From Paracoccaceae bacterium (GTDB taxonomy: Bacteria; Pseudomonadota; Alphaproteobacteria; Rhodobacterales; Rhodobacteraceae): a stretch of 41,128 nucleotides of DNA. The first letter of the stretch is position 1; each line of letters begins with the position of its first letter. Under the pieces are notes generated by a model. The model did no database searches and was not told where the DNA came from. It was given only the letters and a program-made list of their open reading frames with translations. The DNA is taken from NCBI GenBank assembly GCA_024226455.1, contig JAAELR010000158.1, positions 1-41,128 of the forward strand, given 5' to 3'. A program made the translations under genes and the position numbers. Shown here piece after piece: positions 7,255 to 15,858 of this stretch.

Positions 7255-8265
7255 TCAGTTCAGATCCAGCCGCCAGAACACCGGCCGCCCGGTCCGCGCC
7301 GCCGAGATCACCGGGCGCAGGCGGGTGCGGGCGGCGCGTGGGAACCGGCGCCATAGCCGCGGGCGCAGGAACTCCGGCAGTTCCGGTACCGCGGCAAAGC
7401 AGAAGGAGCGCGGCAGGGCGGTGTACAGCGACCTCGGCGGCAGCACGTCCTCGATGCCCTTCAGCACCGCGCCGGTTTCGGGCCGGTGCATCCAGACCCG
7501 CCGCAGCCCAAGATGATCGCGCAGCACCACCAGCGTCGCCAGCAGCATCGCCTGCGGCCAGATCCTTGCATAGCGCGCGAAAAGCGCCCGCTGATAGGCC
7601 TGATGCGCCCGGCAGTCGCGCGACCGGGCGTCGGCCTCGGCCAGCCATTCGACCTCTGCCGCAACCAGCCGCAGCCAGTCGCTCTGCACCTCCTCGATCA
7701 GCGCCTCGCCGGTGGTCAGATCGACATCCACCCGGCTCCAGGCCAGGGTCGGTCGACCGCTCAGCCGCACCGGGTGAAAGCTCTCTTCAAACTTGGCCCG
7801 CGCGTCATTGCCCAGATAGCGCCCCATCAGCTGGGCATGATCCGAAGGAAAGCCAAGTTGCACCACCAGACTGCCGCCCTCGCGGGTGATCTGGGCGTGG
7901 CGCCAGTCGCCATCGGTGCCCCAGTCGGTGAAGGTCACCAGAAAATCAGACCAGTCCATCGCCCAGACAGCCTCGAGTGCCGCCAGCGCCGCACGCCCCG
8001 CCTCGTCGAGCCCTTCGAACCGGTCGGCATGGGCCAGCGCGCTTACGTCACGGCGACGCAGCAACCCGCCGGACCGGGCCACCAGCGGCTTCAGTGCTGC
8101 GCGATCCATCAGCTTGCCATGCCCGGCGCGGCGCAGTTCGGCCACACGTGCCTCGTCCGGCATCAGCCGGGCCAGCAGCCACGGGCTCTGCCGGTCTGCG
8201 TAATAGTTGAATTTCAGCCGGTCCGGCAAACGGCACCGGACCTCGGCGATCCTGTCGGTGGGCAT
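7255..8265 (-). CDS. Conserved-type protein of unknown function with EVQSDW motif
   Basis: A 336-residue soluble protein with strong coding character and no signal peptide or membrane helix. I do not know its function. The middle contains ALIEEVQSDWLRLV (residues about 185-200); an E-[IV]-Q-S-[DE] motif is known from some domains found in large phage and plasmid proteins, but one short motif is not enough to assign it. The C-terminal third is rich in Arg, Pro and aromatic residues. The start ATG 8265 begins MPTDRIAEVRCRLPD. It lies upstream of ytoQ on the same strand with a 69-bp gap, so they may be co-transcribed. Confidence 0.8.
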   Translation of the reverse strand: MPTDRIAEVRCRLPDRLKFNYYADRQSPWLLARLMPDEARVAELRRAGHGKLMDRAALKPLVARSGGLLRRRDVSALAHADRFEGLDEAGRAALAALEAVWAMDWSDFLVTFTDWGTDGDWRHAQITREGGSLVVQLGFPSDHAQLMGRYLGNDARAKFEESFHPVRLSGRPTLAWSRVDVDLTTGEALIEEVQSDWLRLVAAEVEWLAEADARSRDCRAHQAYQRALFARYARIWPQAMLLATLVVLRDHLGLRRVWMHRPETGAVLKGIEDVLPPRSLYTALPRSFCFAAVPELPEFLRPRLWRRFPRAARTRLRPVISAARTGRPVFWRLDLN

Positions 8266-8440
8266 TGCTTCGTCTCGCGGGTGGGTTCAGGCCCGCGAGC
8301 AAAGCGCGGGCAATCAGTCGGTCAGGGGTTGGCCGGGTGTGCCGACGCGTCTGGGTTCAGGCATCAAAGCCTCCGTTTCGATTGCAGGGCGCATCTGTAA
8401 CCGTGATGGGCGTCTCGCCTCAACCCCCTTGTCGGGGCGA

Positions 8441-8635
8441 TCACCGGCGCATGTGGCCGGAGCGCAACGCCGTGGTGCTCAGCAGCGCCATCACCTCGGG
8501 GTCGCTTGTCTGGGTGAAGTCGTCATAGACCTGTCCGACGGCCCAGAAGGGCTGCGGACCGCAGAGGCACAGAAACCAGTGGCTCGAAAAGCCGGTTCGA
8601 GCGAAGCGAGTGGCCGCGCCTCTCCGATCCGCCAA
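8441..8635 (-). CDS. Possible small protein or gene remnant
   Basis: A 64-codon frame beginning with TTG at 8635. The C-terminal 40 residues (for example FWAVGQVYDDFTQTSDPEV and MALLSTTALRSGHMRR) use G/C-ending codons like real genes here, while the first 15 residues do not look protein-like and the ribosome-binding site is weak. It could be a genuine small protein with an internal start, or the tail of a decayed gene. No family recognised. Confidence 0.3.
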   Translation of the reverse strand: MADRRGAATRFARTGFSSHWFLCLCGPQPFWAVGQVYDDFTQTSDPEVMALLSTTALRSGHMRR

Positions 8636-8654
8636 AACCTCAAGCGCGATGACC

Positions 8655-8696
8655 GAAAAAGGCCCCTGCCAGAGGCAGCAGGCGAAAGCGCGGGCC
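8655..8696 (-). terminator. Rho-independent terminator of pheT
   Basis: On the minus strand just after the pheT stop, an outer stem GGCCC/GGGCC (8692-8696 with 8661-8665) encloses an inner stem CTGCC/GGCAG, and five T follow directly (8656-8660 on the plus strand read as A). Confidence 0.6.
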
Positions 8697-8707
8697 AGGG
8701 CGCCAGG

Positions 8708-11131
8708 TCAGGCGCGCAGAACCCCGCCGGTTGCCTTGCCGACCTTTTCGACGATCTTCGCACCCACCGTCTCGATTTCCTCGTCAGTCAGCGTCTTTTG
8801 GGTCGGCTGCAATCGCACCGTGATGGCCAGCGATTTCTTGCCCTCGCCCAGGCTGCCGCCGATGAACTCGTCAAAGACCCGCACGCTCTCGATCAGGGCC
8901 TTGTCGGCACCTTGCGCGGCATTGACCAGTTTCAGCGCCTCGACATCGGCATCGACGACAAAGGCGAAATCGCGTTCCACCGGCTGCAGGTCATGCGCCG
9001 TCAGCGCCGCCCGCGTCGCCTGGGCCAAGCGCCGCTCGGGCACTTCGCCGGGCCAGACGGTAAAGCCCACCGCCGGTCCTTTCACACCCATGTCACGCAG
9101 CACACGGGGGTGCAGTTCACCAAACACGCCCAGCACCTTTTTGGGGCCAAGGCAAACGCGCCCGTGCCGCCCCGGATGCCACCATCCCGCGCCACCACGC
9201 AGGATCTGCACCCTGACCGGCGCCCCCAGCGAGGCCAGCACCGCCTCGGCATCGGCCTTGGCGTCATATAGATCCGCCGCCCGGCGTTGCCCATGCACAT
9301 CCTTGGGCCCGGTATGCCCGATCAGCAGCCCGCTGACTTGCACATGCTGCTCTTGCGGCTCGCCGCCATGAAAGGCGGGGCCGACCTCGAACAGCCCGAA
9401 ATCCGAGAACCCCCGCGCCTGGTTGCGCGCCGCCGCCTGCAACAGCGCCGGCAGCAGATCGGGCCGCATATGGCTCATCTCGCTGGAAATGGGGTTCTCC
9501 AGCCGCGTCGCATCGTCCCCGCCGCCAAACAGCTTTGCCGAGGCTTCGTCGATGAACGTGTAGGTCACGCATTCGTTATAGCCCAGCGCCGCACAGGTCC
9601 GCCGCGCGGCACTCTCGCGCCGCTGGGTCAGCGTCAGCACCGGTTTCGGCACGCCCGGCTCGACCCGGGCCATCGGGCGGCCCTGCAGCCTGGTCAGCGA
9701 GGCTATGCGGGCAACTTCCTCGACCAGATCGGCCTCGCCCTTGACATCAGGGCGCCAGCTGGGCGGGTGCGCCATGTCGCCCTCCAGCCGAAAGCCCAAA
9801 GCTTCCAGCGTCGCGCGCTGGGTCCCTGCCGGGATCGTCATGCCGACCAGCGACTGCACCCGGTCGGTGTCCAGCTTGTAGGCCCGGTCGGTGCCCGGCG
9901 CCGCGCCGTCCATCACCACCTGGGACGCCTCTCCACCGCAAAGCTGCAGTACCAGCGCCGTACCCGCATCCAGCCCCGGCAGGGTGAATTCCGGGTCCAC
10001 GCCGCGTTCGAACCGGTACTTGGCGTCGGAATTGATCTTCAGCCTGCGCCCCGTCGCGGCGACCGTCACCGGATCCCAGTAGGCGCTTTCAAGAAACACA
10101 TTCACCGTCGCCTCTGTGCAACCCGAATGCGCGCCGCCCATGACCCCGGCAATCGATTCCGGCCCGTTGTCGTCAGAGATCGACATCATCCCCGGCTGCA
10201 GCACGTATTCCTTGTCGTCCAGCGCCATGATCGGAGCCGGGTCGGTCACGTGATGAATGCGCAGATCGCCCTTGACCACATCGGCATCGAAGACGTGCAG
10301 AGGGCGGTTCATGTCGTAGGTCAGGAAATTGGTGATATCGACCAGGGCAGAGATAGGACGCAGCCCGATTGCCTTCAGCCGCGCCTGCAGCCAGGCCGGG
10401 CTCGGCCCGTTGGTGACACCGCGGATCAGCCGCCCGGCAAACAGCGGACAGCCATTTTGCTGCACATCCGCGTCGATCCTCACCTTCAGAGAGCTTTCGA
10501 ATTTGCCCTCGATCTGCGGCACCTCATAGGGTTTCAGCGTCCCCAGGCCGCGCGCCGCCAGATCGCGTGCGATACTGCGCACGCCCAGCGCGTCCTGCCG
10601 GTTCGGCGTGATCGCGATCTCGATCACCGGATCGACCCTGCCTGGGTCATTCTCTGCCAGCCAGTCGACGAAACGCACGCCCAAAGGCGTGCCGGGTTCC
10701 AGATCAATGATGCCCTCGTGATCGTCGCTCAGCATCATCTCGCGTTCAGAGCAAAGCATCCCGTTCGACGCCTCACCGCGGATCACGCCGGGCTTCAGAT
10801 CGACCCCGGTTCCGGGAATAAACGTGCCCGTGGGCGCAAACACCCCCACCATCCCGGTTCGCGCATTGGGCGCGCCGCAGACGACCTGCACTTCCTCGGG
10901 TTCGCCGTCCGGCCCGTTCGGCCAGGCCTCGACCCGGCAAAGCCGCAGACGATCCGCATTCGGATGCTGCACCGCCTCGATTACCCGCGCGGTGCGAAAG
11001 GCGCCAAGCTGATCGGCCGGGTTGACCACCTCTTCGACCTCCAGCCCCAGATCGGTCAGCGTCTCGGCGATCTCGTCAACCGAGGCTTCGGTCTCCAGAT
11101 GATCGCGCAGCCAGGAAAGCGTGAATTTCAT
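8708..11131 (-). CDS. pheT: Phenylalanine-tRNA ligase beta subunit
   Basis: An 807-residue beta chain of the alpha2-beta2 phenylalanyl-tRNA synthetase. The order is typical: N-terminal MKFTLSWLRDHLET, an EMAP-like tRNA-binding domain around residues 40-150, B3/B4 editing domain (containing PALLQ and related blocks later in the core), B5 domain, catalytic-like core and a C-terminal ferredoxin-like anticodon-binding domain (from about 710, with ERDFAFVVDADV). The frame is open 55 codons upstream, but ATG 11131 gives the standard N-terminus. It normally follows pheS directly; here about 1.2 kb containing two small genes separates them. Confidence 0.97.
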   Translation of the reverse strand: MKFTLSWLRDHLETEASVDEIAETLTDLGLEVEEVVNPADQLGAFRTARVIEAVQHPNADRLRLCRVEAWPNGPDGEPEEVQVVCGAPNARTGMVGVFAPTGTFIPGTGVDLKPGVIRGEASNGMLCSEREMMLSDDHEGIIDLEPGTPLGVRFVDWLAENDPGRVDPVIEIAITPNRQDALGVRSIARDLAARGLGTLKPYEVPQIEGKFESSLKVRIDADVQQNGCPLFAGRLIRGVTNGPSPAWLQARLKAIGLRPISALVDITNFLTYDMNRPLHVFDADVVKGDLRIHHVTDPAPIMALDDKEYVLQPGMMSISDDNGPESIAGVMGGAHSGCTEATVNVFLESAYWDPVTVAATGRRLKINSDAKYRFERGVDPEFTLPGLDAGTALVLQLCGGEASQVVMDGAAPGTDRAYKLDTDRVQSLVGMTIPAGTQRATLEALGFRLEGDMAHPPSWRPDVKGEADLVEEVARIASLTRLQGRPMARVEPGVPKPVLTLTQRRESAARRTCAALGYNECVTYTFIDEASAKLFGGGDDATRLENPISSEMSHMRPDLLPALLQAAARNQARGFSDFGLFEVGPAFHGGEPQEQHVQVSGLLIGHTGPKDVHGQRRAADLYDAKADAEAVLASLGAPVRVQILRGGAGWWHPGRHGRVCLGPKKVLGVFGELHPRVLRDMGVKGPAVGFTVWPGEVPERRLAQATRAALTAHDLQPVERDFAFVVDADVEALKLVNAAQGADKALIESVRVFDEFIGGSLGEGKKSLAITVRLQPTQKTLTDEEIETVGAKIVEKVGKATGGVLRA

Positions 11132-11340
11132 CGCGTACAGCCTTTCTTCGTCGGCGGCTGACCTACCGCACGACCGACCCAAAGAAAAGCCGCAACTGCG
11201 CCTCTGCCCGGTGCTGGCCAGCCCCGAACCGGCACCCGCAATCACTGGCCGCGAAACAATCGCGAGTTTTACGCAGTTTTGTCTCAATTCTGCCAAGTCC
11301 CGCGCGCAGACAGTCAGGATCGACAGAAGGAGCTGTTACA

Positions 11341-11604
11341 ATGAATCTACGTGGTTTGGTGTTGATCGGGTTCTCGGCAGCCTGCATCGGTGTCGCGGGG
11401 CTGGCCTATCAGGAAAGCAAACGCAAATCCATGTCGCGCGGGCTGGCACTGGCGACAGCCGGGTTCGGTAGCACCTGCATGCGGAACGGTTTCGACACGA
11501 CTGCGGGGCGGGTCGGGTGCCTGACCCAGACCAGCTTTGGGTTGCTCAAGACCGCCATCGGAGCCGAAAACAGTTATCGTGGCGGCGGGGCTTTCGGAAA
11601 CTGA
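11341..11604 (+). CDS. Small membrane or exported protein of unknown function
   Basis: An 87-residue protein starting at ATG 11341 with a good ribosome-binding site (AAGGAG, eight bases upstream). The N-terminus (LRGLVLIGFSAACIGVAGLAYQ) is either a signal peptide or a single anchor helix; the rest is short, Gly-rich and contains two cysteines. No family recognised. It is divergent from pheT and lies in the gap that splits pheS from pheT. Confidence 0.7.
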   Translation: MNLRGLVLIGFSAACIGVAGLAYQESKRKSMSRGLALATAGFGSTCMRNGFDTTAGRVGCLTQTSFGLLKTAIGAENSYRGGGAFGN

Positions 11605-11721
11605 AAAGCATCCCGCCCAGCCGGATCTGCCAGCGGCGCGTGGGATACTCCGTGAGATTTTGGTTTCCCGACCGACGGCAGACCCGTCCGGTGCCGATGG
11701 TGCGCCAGGCGACGGGGGCGG

Positions 11722-12120
11722 CTAGCGGATCTCGGCCCGAATCCCGGTCTCTGGCGCGCCGAAGCATTTGCCCAGCGTCGCTGTCCAGCCGGTGGGAAAG
11801 GATGCGACGTCGAAGGTGATGATCGCGCTACCCCACGTGCTCGACTTCATCCCGTCGATGCCGGTCAGCGCAGCGTCGCAGGTTCCCTCATCCTCGGCGA
11901 TCCAATATCCGAAATGAGTGCTGCGATCGCTGGAATTGCCCGCCAGGCCGGGAAAGTAGAGCCGCCCCCGGTCGGACGGATCGTCGACCAGCAGAACCGC
12001 CGTGTCACCGACATCGGCCTCATAGATCACATCGCCAAAGGTTGTCGTCCAGGCTTCGTCGGCCAGAACCGGTGTGGCGGCAGCGATCAGCCCCGCGGCA
12101 AGAATAAGTCTGATGGTCAC
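11722..12120 (-). CDS. Small exported protein of unknown function
   Basis: A 132-residue protein with a clear signal peptide (TIRLILAAGLIAAATPVLA, cleavage after ALA). The mature part is about 110 residues with two cysteines that could form a disulfide, many aromatic residues and a beta-rich appearance. GTG 12120 is preferred over ATG 12135 because AGGAGG stands five bases before the GTG and overlaps the ATG frame's second codon. No family recognised. It lies downstream of pheS on the same strand with a 200-bp gap. Confidence 0.75.
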   Translation of the reverse strand: MTIRLILAAGLIAAATPVLADEAWTTTFGDVIYEADVGDTAVLLVDDPSDRGRLYFPGLAGNSSDRSTHFGYWIAEDEGTCDAALTGIDGMKSSTWGSAIITFDVASFPTGWTATLGKCFGAPETGIRAEIR

Positions 12121-12320
12121 GATTGCCTCCTGCATTTCAGCGGCTCGAGCCGCCCGGCGGGATCAAGACATATCCGGCGGGAGAAATCCACATTTTTTCA
12201 GGCGCACGGAATGCTGCCCCGGGTCACCCGATGGTTGCCGGAGGACCAACGGGAATCGCTGAGTGTTTGCGCTATCAGCAGCAAAAACAATGCCTTGCAC
12301 CTATGTCCCCATGAGGACAT

Positions 12321-13394
12321 CTAGCGCGACAGCCCGCCCTGCAGGCTCGGCACATCCAGCGCCGAGAACCCGTAGTGCCGCAGCCAGCGCAGGTCACTGT
12401 CAAAGAAGGCGCGCAGATCCGGCATGCCGTATTTCAGCATCGCCAGCCGGTCGATTCCCATGCCGAAGGCGAAGCCCTGCCATTTGTCGGGATCGATGCC
12501 GCCCGCAGCCAGCACCTTTGGATGCACCATGCCGCTGCCCAGGATCTCCATCCAGTCGTCGCCCTCGCCCACCTTTAGCTGCCCGCCTTCCCAGCTGCAG
12601 CGCAGGTCTACCTCGGCAGAGGGTTCCGTGAACGGAAAATGCGAGGCGCGGAACCGCAGCTCGACCTGATCGACCTCGAAAAAGGCGCGGCAGAATTCCT
12701 CCAGCACCCATTTCAAGTTCGCCATCGAGATGTCCTTGTCGACCGCCAGCCCCTCGACCTGGTGGAACATCGGCGTGTGGGTCTGGTCATAGTCGGCCCG
12801 GTATACCCGCCCGGGGCAGATCACCCGCAACGGCGCGCCGCGCAGCTCCATGGCGCGGATCTGCACCGGTGAAGTGTGGGTGCGCAGCACATGCGGCGGA
12901 CGGTCGTCACCGGCCTCGCGCGCCATATAGAAGGTGTCCATTTCGGTTCGCGTCGGATGCTCGGCGGGAATGTTCAGTGCGTCGAAATTGTGCCAGTCCG
13001 ACTCGACCTGCGGGCCTTCAGCGACGGCAAAGCCCATATCGGCGAAGATCGCCGACACCTCTTCGGTAACCTGGCTGACAGGATGCACCGAGCCCTGCGG
13101 ACGATTGCGCGACGGCAAGGTCACGTCCAGCCATTCTGTCCTCAGCCGCTCATCCAGCGCCGCGTCGGCCAGTCCGGCCTTCTTGGCTGCCAGCGCGCTG
13201 TTGATCTCGTCTTTCAGCGCGTTCAGCTTCGGCCCCGCAACCTGGCGCTCTTCGGGCGTCATCCTGCCCAGCTCGCGCATCTTCAGGCTGACCTCGCCCT
13301 TTTTGCCGACAGCGGCCAGGCGCAGATCTTCCAGCGCGGCCTCGTCGCCAGCGGCGGCGATTGCGGTAAGGTACTTGTCTCTCAGGTCGTCCAT
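12321..13394 (-). CDS. pheS: Phenylalanine-tRNA ligase alpha subunit
   Basis: A 357-residue catalytic alpha chain of phenylalanyl-tRNA synthetase. An N-terminal coiled-coil (residues 1-90) is followed by the class II core: [11 protein letters not shown], motif 2 ([14 protein letters not shown]) and motif 3 ([14 protein letters not shown]) near the C-terminus. The frame is open more than 120 codons upstream across the nnrS start; ATG 13394 gives the standard length. A weak hairpin (ATGTCC/GGACAT, 12303-12320) follows the stop. The pheT gene lies 1.2 kb further on, not adjacent as is usual. Confidence 0.97.
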   Translation of the reverse strand: MDDLRDKYLTAIAAAGDEAALEDLRLAAVGKKGEVSLKMRELGRMTPEERQVAGPKLNALKDEINSALAAKKAGLADAALDERLRTEWLDVTLPSRNRPQGSVHPVSQVTEEVSAIFADMGFAVAEGPQVESDWHNFDALNIPAEHPTRTEMDTFYMAREAGDDRPPHVLRTHTSPVQIRAMELRGAPLRVICPGRVYRADYDQTHTPMFHQVEGLAVDKDISMANLKWVLEEFCRAFFEVDQVELRFRASHFPFTEPSAEVDLRCSWEGGQLKVGEGDDWMEILGSGMVHPKVLAAGGIDPDKWQGFAFGMGIDRLAMLKYGMPDLRAFFDSDLRWLRHYGFSALDVPSLQGGLSR

Positions 13395-13502
13395 GCGGGA
13401 CCTCTTTGAATGCGTCCCGCGTCTGCTACCCAGCCGCCCCCGGATTTGCAAGTCCGCGGGTCGGTGCATCAACAGAGCGCGCAGATGTCGCGGCGCCGGT
13501 CG

Positions 13503-13532
13503 TTGCATCGGGCCATCATCTGCGCGATGCAA
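13503..13532. promoter_or_regulatory. Inverted repeat just upstream of nnrS-like gene
   Basis: TTGCATCG (13503-13510) and CGATGCAA (13525-13532) are perfect reverse complements separated by 14 bp, ending five bases before the ATG. It does not match the FNR/NnrR box TTGAT-N4-ATCAA, so the binding protein, if any, is unknown; an mRNA hairpin at the ribosome-binding site is another option. Confidence 0.4.
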
Positions 13533-13537
13533 GGCCC

Positions 13538-14743
13538 ATGGCGACAGCACAGAAACAACGTAGCTTCCAAGGCCCTGCGATCCTGAGCGGCGGGTTCCGC
13601 CCTTTCTTTCTGCTGGCCGGGATCTGGGCCGCGCTGGTGATGGCGTTATGGCTTGCCGTGCTGACCGGCAGGCTGGTGTTGCCGAGCGCGTTCGACCAGG
13701 TGGCCTGGCACGCGCATGAGCTGATCTTCGGCTATGGCAGCGCGGTAGTCTGCGGCTTTCTGCTGACCGCGGTGCCAAACTGGACCGGGAGGCTGCCGGT
13801 CACCGGGGCGCCGCTGGGGGCGCTGGCCTGCGTCTGGATTGCGGGCCGCGTGGCGGTTGCGTTCGGCGCTTCGATGCCGGGGTTGGCGGCTGTGATCGAC
13901 CTGGGTTTCCTGACCGCCCTGGCGGCGATCATCGCCCGCGAGATCGTCGCAGCCGGCAACCGCCGCAACCTGCCGGTGCTGGTGATCGTGCTGGCGTTGC
14001 TTGTCGGCAACGCGGCGTTCCACTATGCCGCCCGGGTTGGCGGCGCGGCGAGCACCGAGACCGGCATTCGGCTGGGTGTCGCCGCGCTGGTGACCCTGAT
14101 CTCGCTGATCGGCGGACGCATCGTGCCGAGCTTTACCAGCAACTGGCTGGCCAAGCAGGGGCCGGGGCCGCTGCCCGTGCCCATGGGGCGGTTCGACGTG
14201 GGAGTGCTGGGTGCGACCGTGGTCTCGCTGGCGCTCTGGCTGGCCTGGCCCGAGAACCAGATCGTCGGCGGCTTGTTCCTGGCTACTGCGGTCCTGCAAC
14301 TGCTTCGACTCAGGCGCTGGGTCTTCTGGCGTACGCTGTCCGAGCCGCTGGTCTGGGTGCTGCATCTTGGCTATCTCTTCATCTCCATCGGCTTTGCGCT
14401 GGCCGGCTGCGGCATCCTGTGGCCCGATACCTTACCCGCCGCGGCGTCGCTGCATGGCTGGCTGACAGGGGCGGTGGGCCTGATGACACTGGCGGTGATG
14501 ACCCGGGCCAGCCTTGGCCATAGCGGGCGGGAACTGACAGCGGGTCCGGCAGAGGTGGCAATCTACCTGGCCATCCTGACCGCCGCATCGGCGCGTGTGG
14601 CAGCGGGCTTTGGCGGGCCGGATTGGTTGTTGCATCTGGCCGCGACCGCATGGATCGGCGGCTTCGGCCTTTTTGCCCTTCGCTACTGGCCGATACTGAC
14701 CCGCGCCCGGACCGCGGCGAAAAAGCCGTCGAGGGCAGCATAG
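13538..14743 (+). CDS. nnrS: NnrS family membrane protein
   Basis: A 401-residue polytopic membrane protein of the NnrS family with about 12 hydrophobic helices. The opening [13 protein letters not shown], the block [28 protein letters not shown] and later [13 protein letters not shown] and [13 protein letters not shown] are typical, with histidines that may bind haem. NnrS is associated with nitric oxide tolerance and denitrification regulons; its exact activity is unsettled. ATG 13538 begins MATAQKQR; the longer upstream frame overlaps pheS. No nitrite or NO reductase genes are in the window. It is inserted between rplT and pheS on the opposite strand. Confidence 0.92.
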   Translation: MATAQKQRSFQGPAILSGGFRPFFLLAGIWAALVMALWLAVLTGRLVLPSAFDQVAWHAHELIFGYGSAVVCGFLLTAVPNWTGRLPVTGAPLGALACVWIAGRVAVAFGASMPGLAAVIDLGFLTALAAIIAREIVAAGNRRNLPVLVIVLALLVGNAAFHYAARVGGAASTETGIRLGVAALVTLISLIGGRIVPSFTSNWLAKQGPGPLPVPMGRFDVGVLGATVVSLALWLAWPENQIVGGLFLATAVLQLLRLRRWVFWRTLSEPLVWVLHLGYLFISIGFALAGCGILWPDTLPAAASLHGWLTGAVGLMTLAVMTRASLGHSGRELTAGPAEVAIYLAILTAASARVAAGFGGPDWLLHLAATAWIGGFGLFALRYWPILTRARTAAKKPSRAA

Positions 14744-14845
14744 CCCGCAAGGCGTCGCTCATCGCGCGGCTTCGCCAACGCTCCTCGCTCTGGGTGCGGA
14801 CCCAGGTCAGCGAAGAGGGCCCGCAGGGGCCAATGAGTTCCCCCC

Positions 14846-14882
14846 AAAAAAGAAAAACCGCGGAGCGATCTGCCCCGCGGTT
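14846..14882 (-). terminator. Rho-independent terminator of rpmI-rplT
   Basis: On the minus strand 26 bp after the rplT stop, AACCGCGG and CCGCGGTT (14875-14882 and 14856-14863) form an 8-bp stem followed by TTTCTTTTTT. This is the clearest intrinsic terminator in the window and ends the ribosomal unit before nnrS and pheS. Confidence 0.9.
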
Positions 14883-14907
14883 CCTATCCCCGAATTTCTG
14901 GGTTCTT

Positions 14908-15270
14908 TTACGCCAGTGCGGCCTTGGCCTGATCGACGATGGCGCCGAAGGCGGTCGGCTCGTTCACGGCGAGATCGGCCAGCACCTTGCGGTCGACCTC
15001 GATCCCGGCCAGCGACAGGCCGTTGATAAAGCGCGAATAGGTCAGCGCCTCGTCATGGGCACGCACCGCGGCGTTGATCCGCTGGATCCACAATGCGCGG
15101 AAATTGCGCTTGCGTGCCTTGCGGTCGCGGGTCGCGTACTGGTTGGCCTTGTCGACGGCCTGGGTTGCGGTCTTGAAGTTCGTCGACCGGCGGCCATAGT
15201 AGCCCTTGGCGGCCTTGATGATCTTCTTGTGGCGGGAGTGGGCGACTGTGCCCCCTTTGGTGCGCGACAT
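14908..15270 (-). CDS. rplT: 50S ribosomal protein L20
   Basis: A 120-residue basic ribosomal protein ([43 protein letters not shown] are diagnostic). It binds 23S rRNA early in large-subunit assembly. It follows rpmI with a 13-bp gap in one operon and is ended by a strong terminator. In other bacteria L20 also represses its own operon at the mRNA level; no such element was tested here. infC is not upstream. Confidence 0.98.
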   Translation of the reverse strand: MSRTKGGTVAHSRHKKIIKAAKGYYGRRSTNFKTATQAVDKANQYATRDRKARKRNFRALWIQRINAAVRAHDEALTYSRFINGLSLAGIEVDRKVLADLAVNEPTAFGAIVDQAKAALA

Positions 15271-15283
15271 CTATCGGCCCTCC

Positions 15284-15484
15284 TTAACGCGAATACGGCA
15301 TGAAACCCTTGATGATCTTCTCATCAGGGGCGCTGAGCGTGGTGGTGCCGCGTGCATTGCGGATGAACTTCTTGGTGCGTTTGATCATGCCGTGGCGCTT
15401 GCCGGCCTGGGCACTGACCACACGACCCGAGGCCGTCATCTTGAAGCGCTTCTTGGCGCCAGATTTGGTCTTCATCTTTGGCAT
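15284..15484 (-). CDS. rpmI: 50S ribosomal protein L35
   Basis: A 66-residue very basic protein with the L35 signature ([17 protein letters not shown] at the start and [10 protein letters not shown] in the middle). It is the first gene of the rpmI-rplT pair, with a GGAG ribosome-binding site (GAGGAGACGGAA) before ATG 15484. Confidence 0.98.
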   Translation of the reverse strand: MPKMKTKSGAKKRFKMTASGRVVSAQAGKRHGMIKRTKKFIRNARGTTTLSAPDEKIIKGFMPYSR

Positions 15485-15595
15485 TTCCGTCTCCTCTTTG
15501 AGCGGTCATAGCGCGACTCGGCATGCCTACCAGCCGGACGCGCCGCTACGAGAGCGCGCGTATACGCCCCCGCTCCCGTCCTGACAAGACCGAAT

Positions 15596-15823
15596 TCAGC
15601 GGAAGTAGTGCGCCACGACCCGGACGAAAGCCTCTGGCACCTCCTGCAGCGTATAGCCGCCCGGTTTCTGGCTCAGCGCCAGCAGAATCAGCGTGCCACC
15701 CACCAGGATCGTTATCGCCGCCACCCGGGGAGAGCGCCGGTCGGCGATCGCGCCCAAGATCGAGGGCACCGACAATCCCACAAGGATGATCCCGACCACC
15801 AACAACAGGTCCTGCGTCAGCAT
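15596..15823 (-). CDS. Small two-helix membrane protein
   Basis: A 75-residue protein with two transmembrane helices (LLLVVGIILVGLSVPSILGAI and VAAITILVGGTLILLAL) joined by a short basic loop ADRRSPR, and a C-terminal soluble tail (LQEVPEAFVRVVAHYF). Positive residues between the helices suggest both termini outside. It sits 35 bp after pyk on the same strand and 111 bp before rpmI. Similar small proteins next to pyk are common in Rhodobacteraceae as I recall; function unknown. Confidence 0.8.
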   Translation of the reverse strand: MLTQDLLLVVGIILVGLSVPSILGAIADRRSPRVAAITILVGGTLILLALSQKPGGYTLQEVPEAFVRVVAHYFR

Positions 15824-15858
15824 GAGCGAAACTCCGAAGAACAGGCCGAAGTGAAGCG

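Larger units (their letters stand above)
8266..8707. other. 442-bp region between pheT and the EVQSD gene
   Basis: This stretch holds the pheT terminator (8655-8696), a short minus-strand reading frame with coding-like codon use (8441-8635), and a perfect hairpin GCCCGCG/CGCGGGC at 8291-8311 that might end that transcript. The longer plus-strand frames here lack coding character and are antisense to neighbouring genes. Confidence 0.5.

Noticed and set aside
9287-11161. Long plus-strand open frame (624 codons)
   Set aside because: Antisense to pheT, with the composition of a shadow frame.
12303-12320. ATGTCC/GGACAT stem after pheS as terminator
   Set aside because: The stem is short and the T5 run is over ten bases away; mentioned only in the pheS entry.
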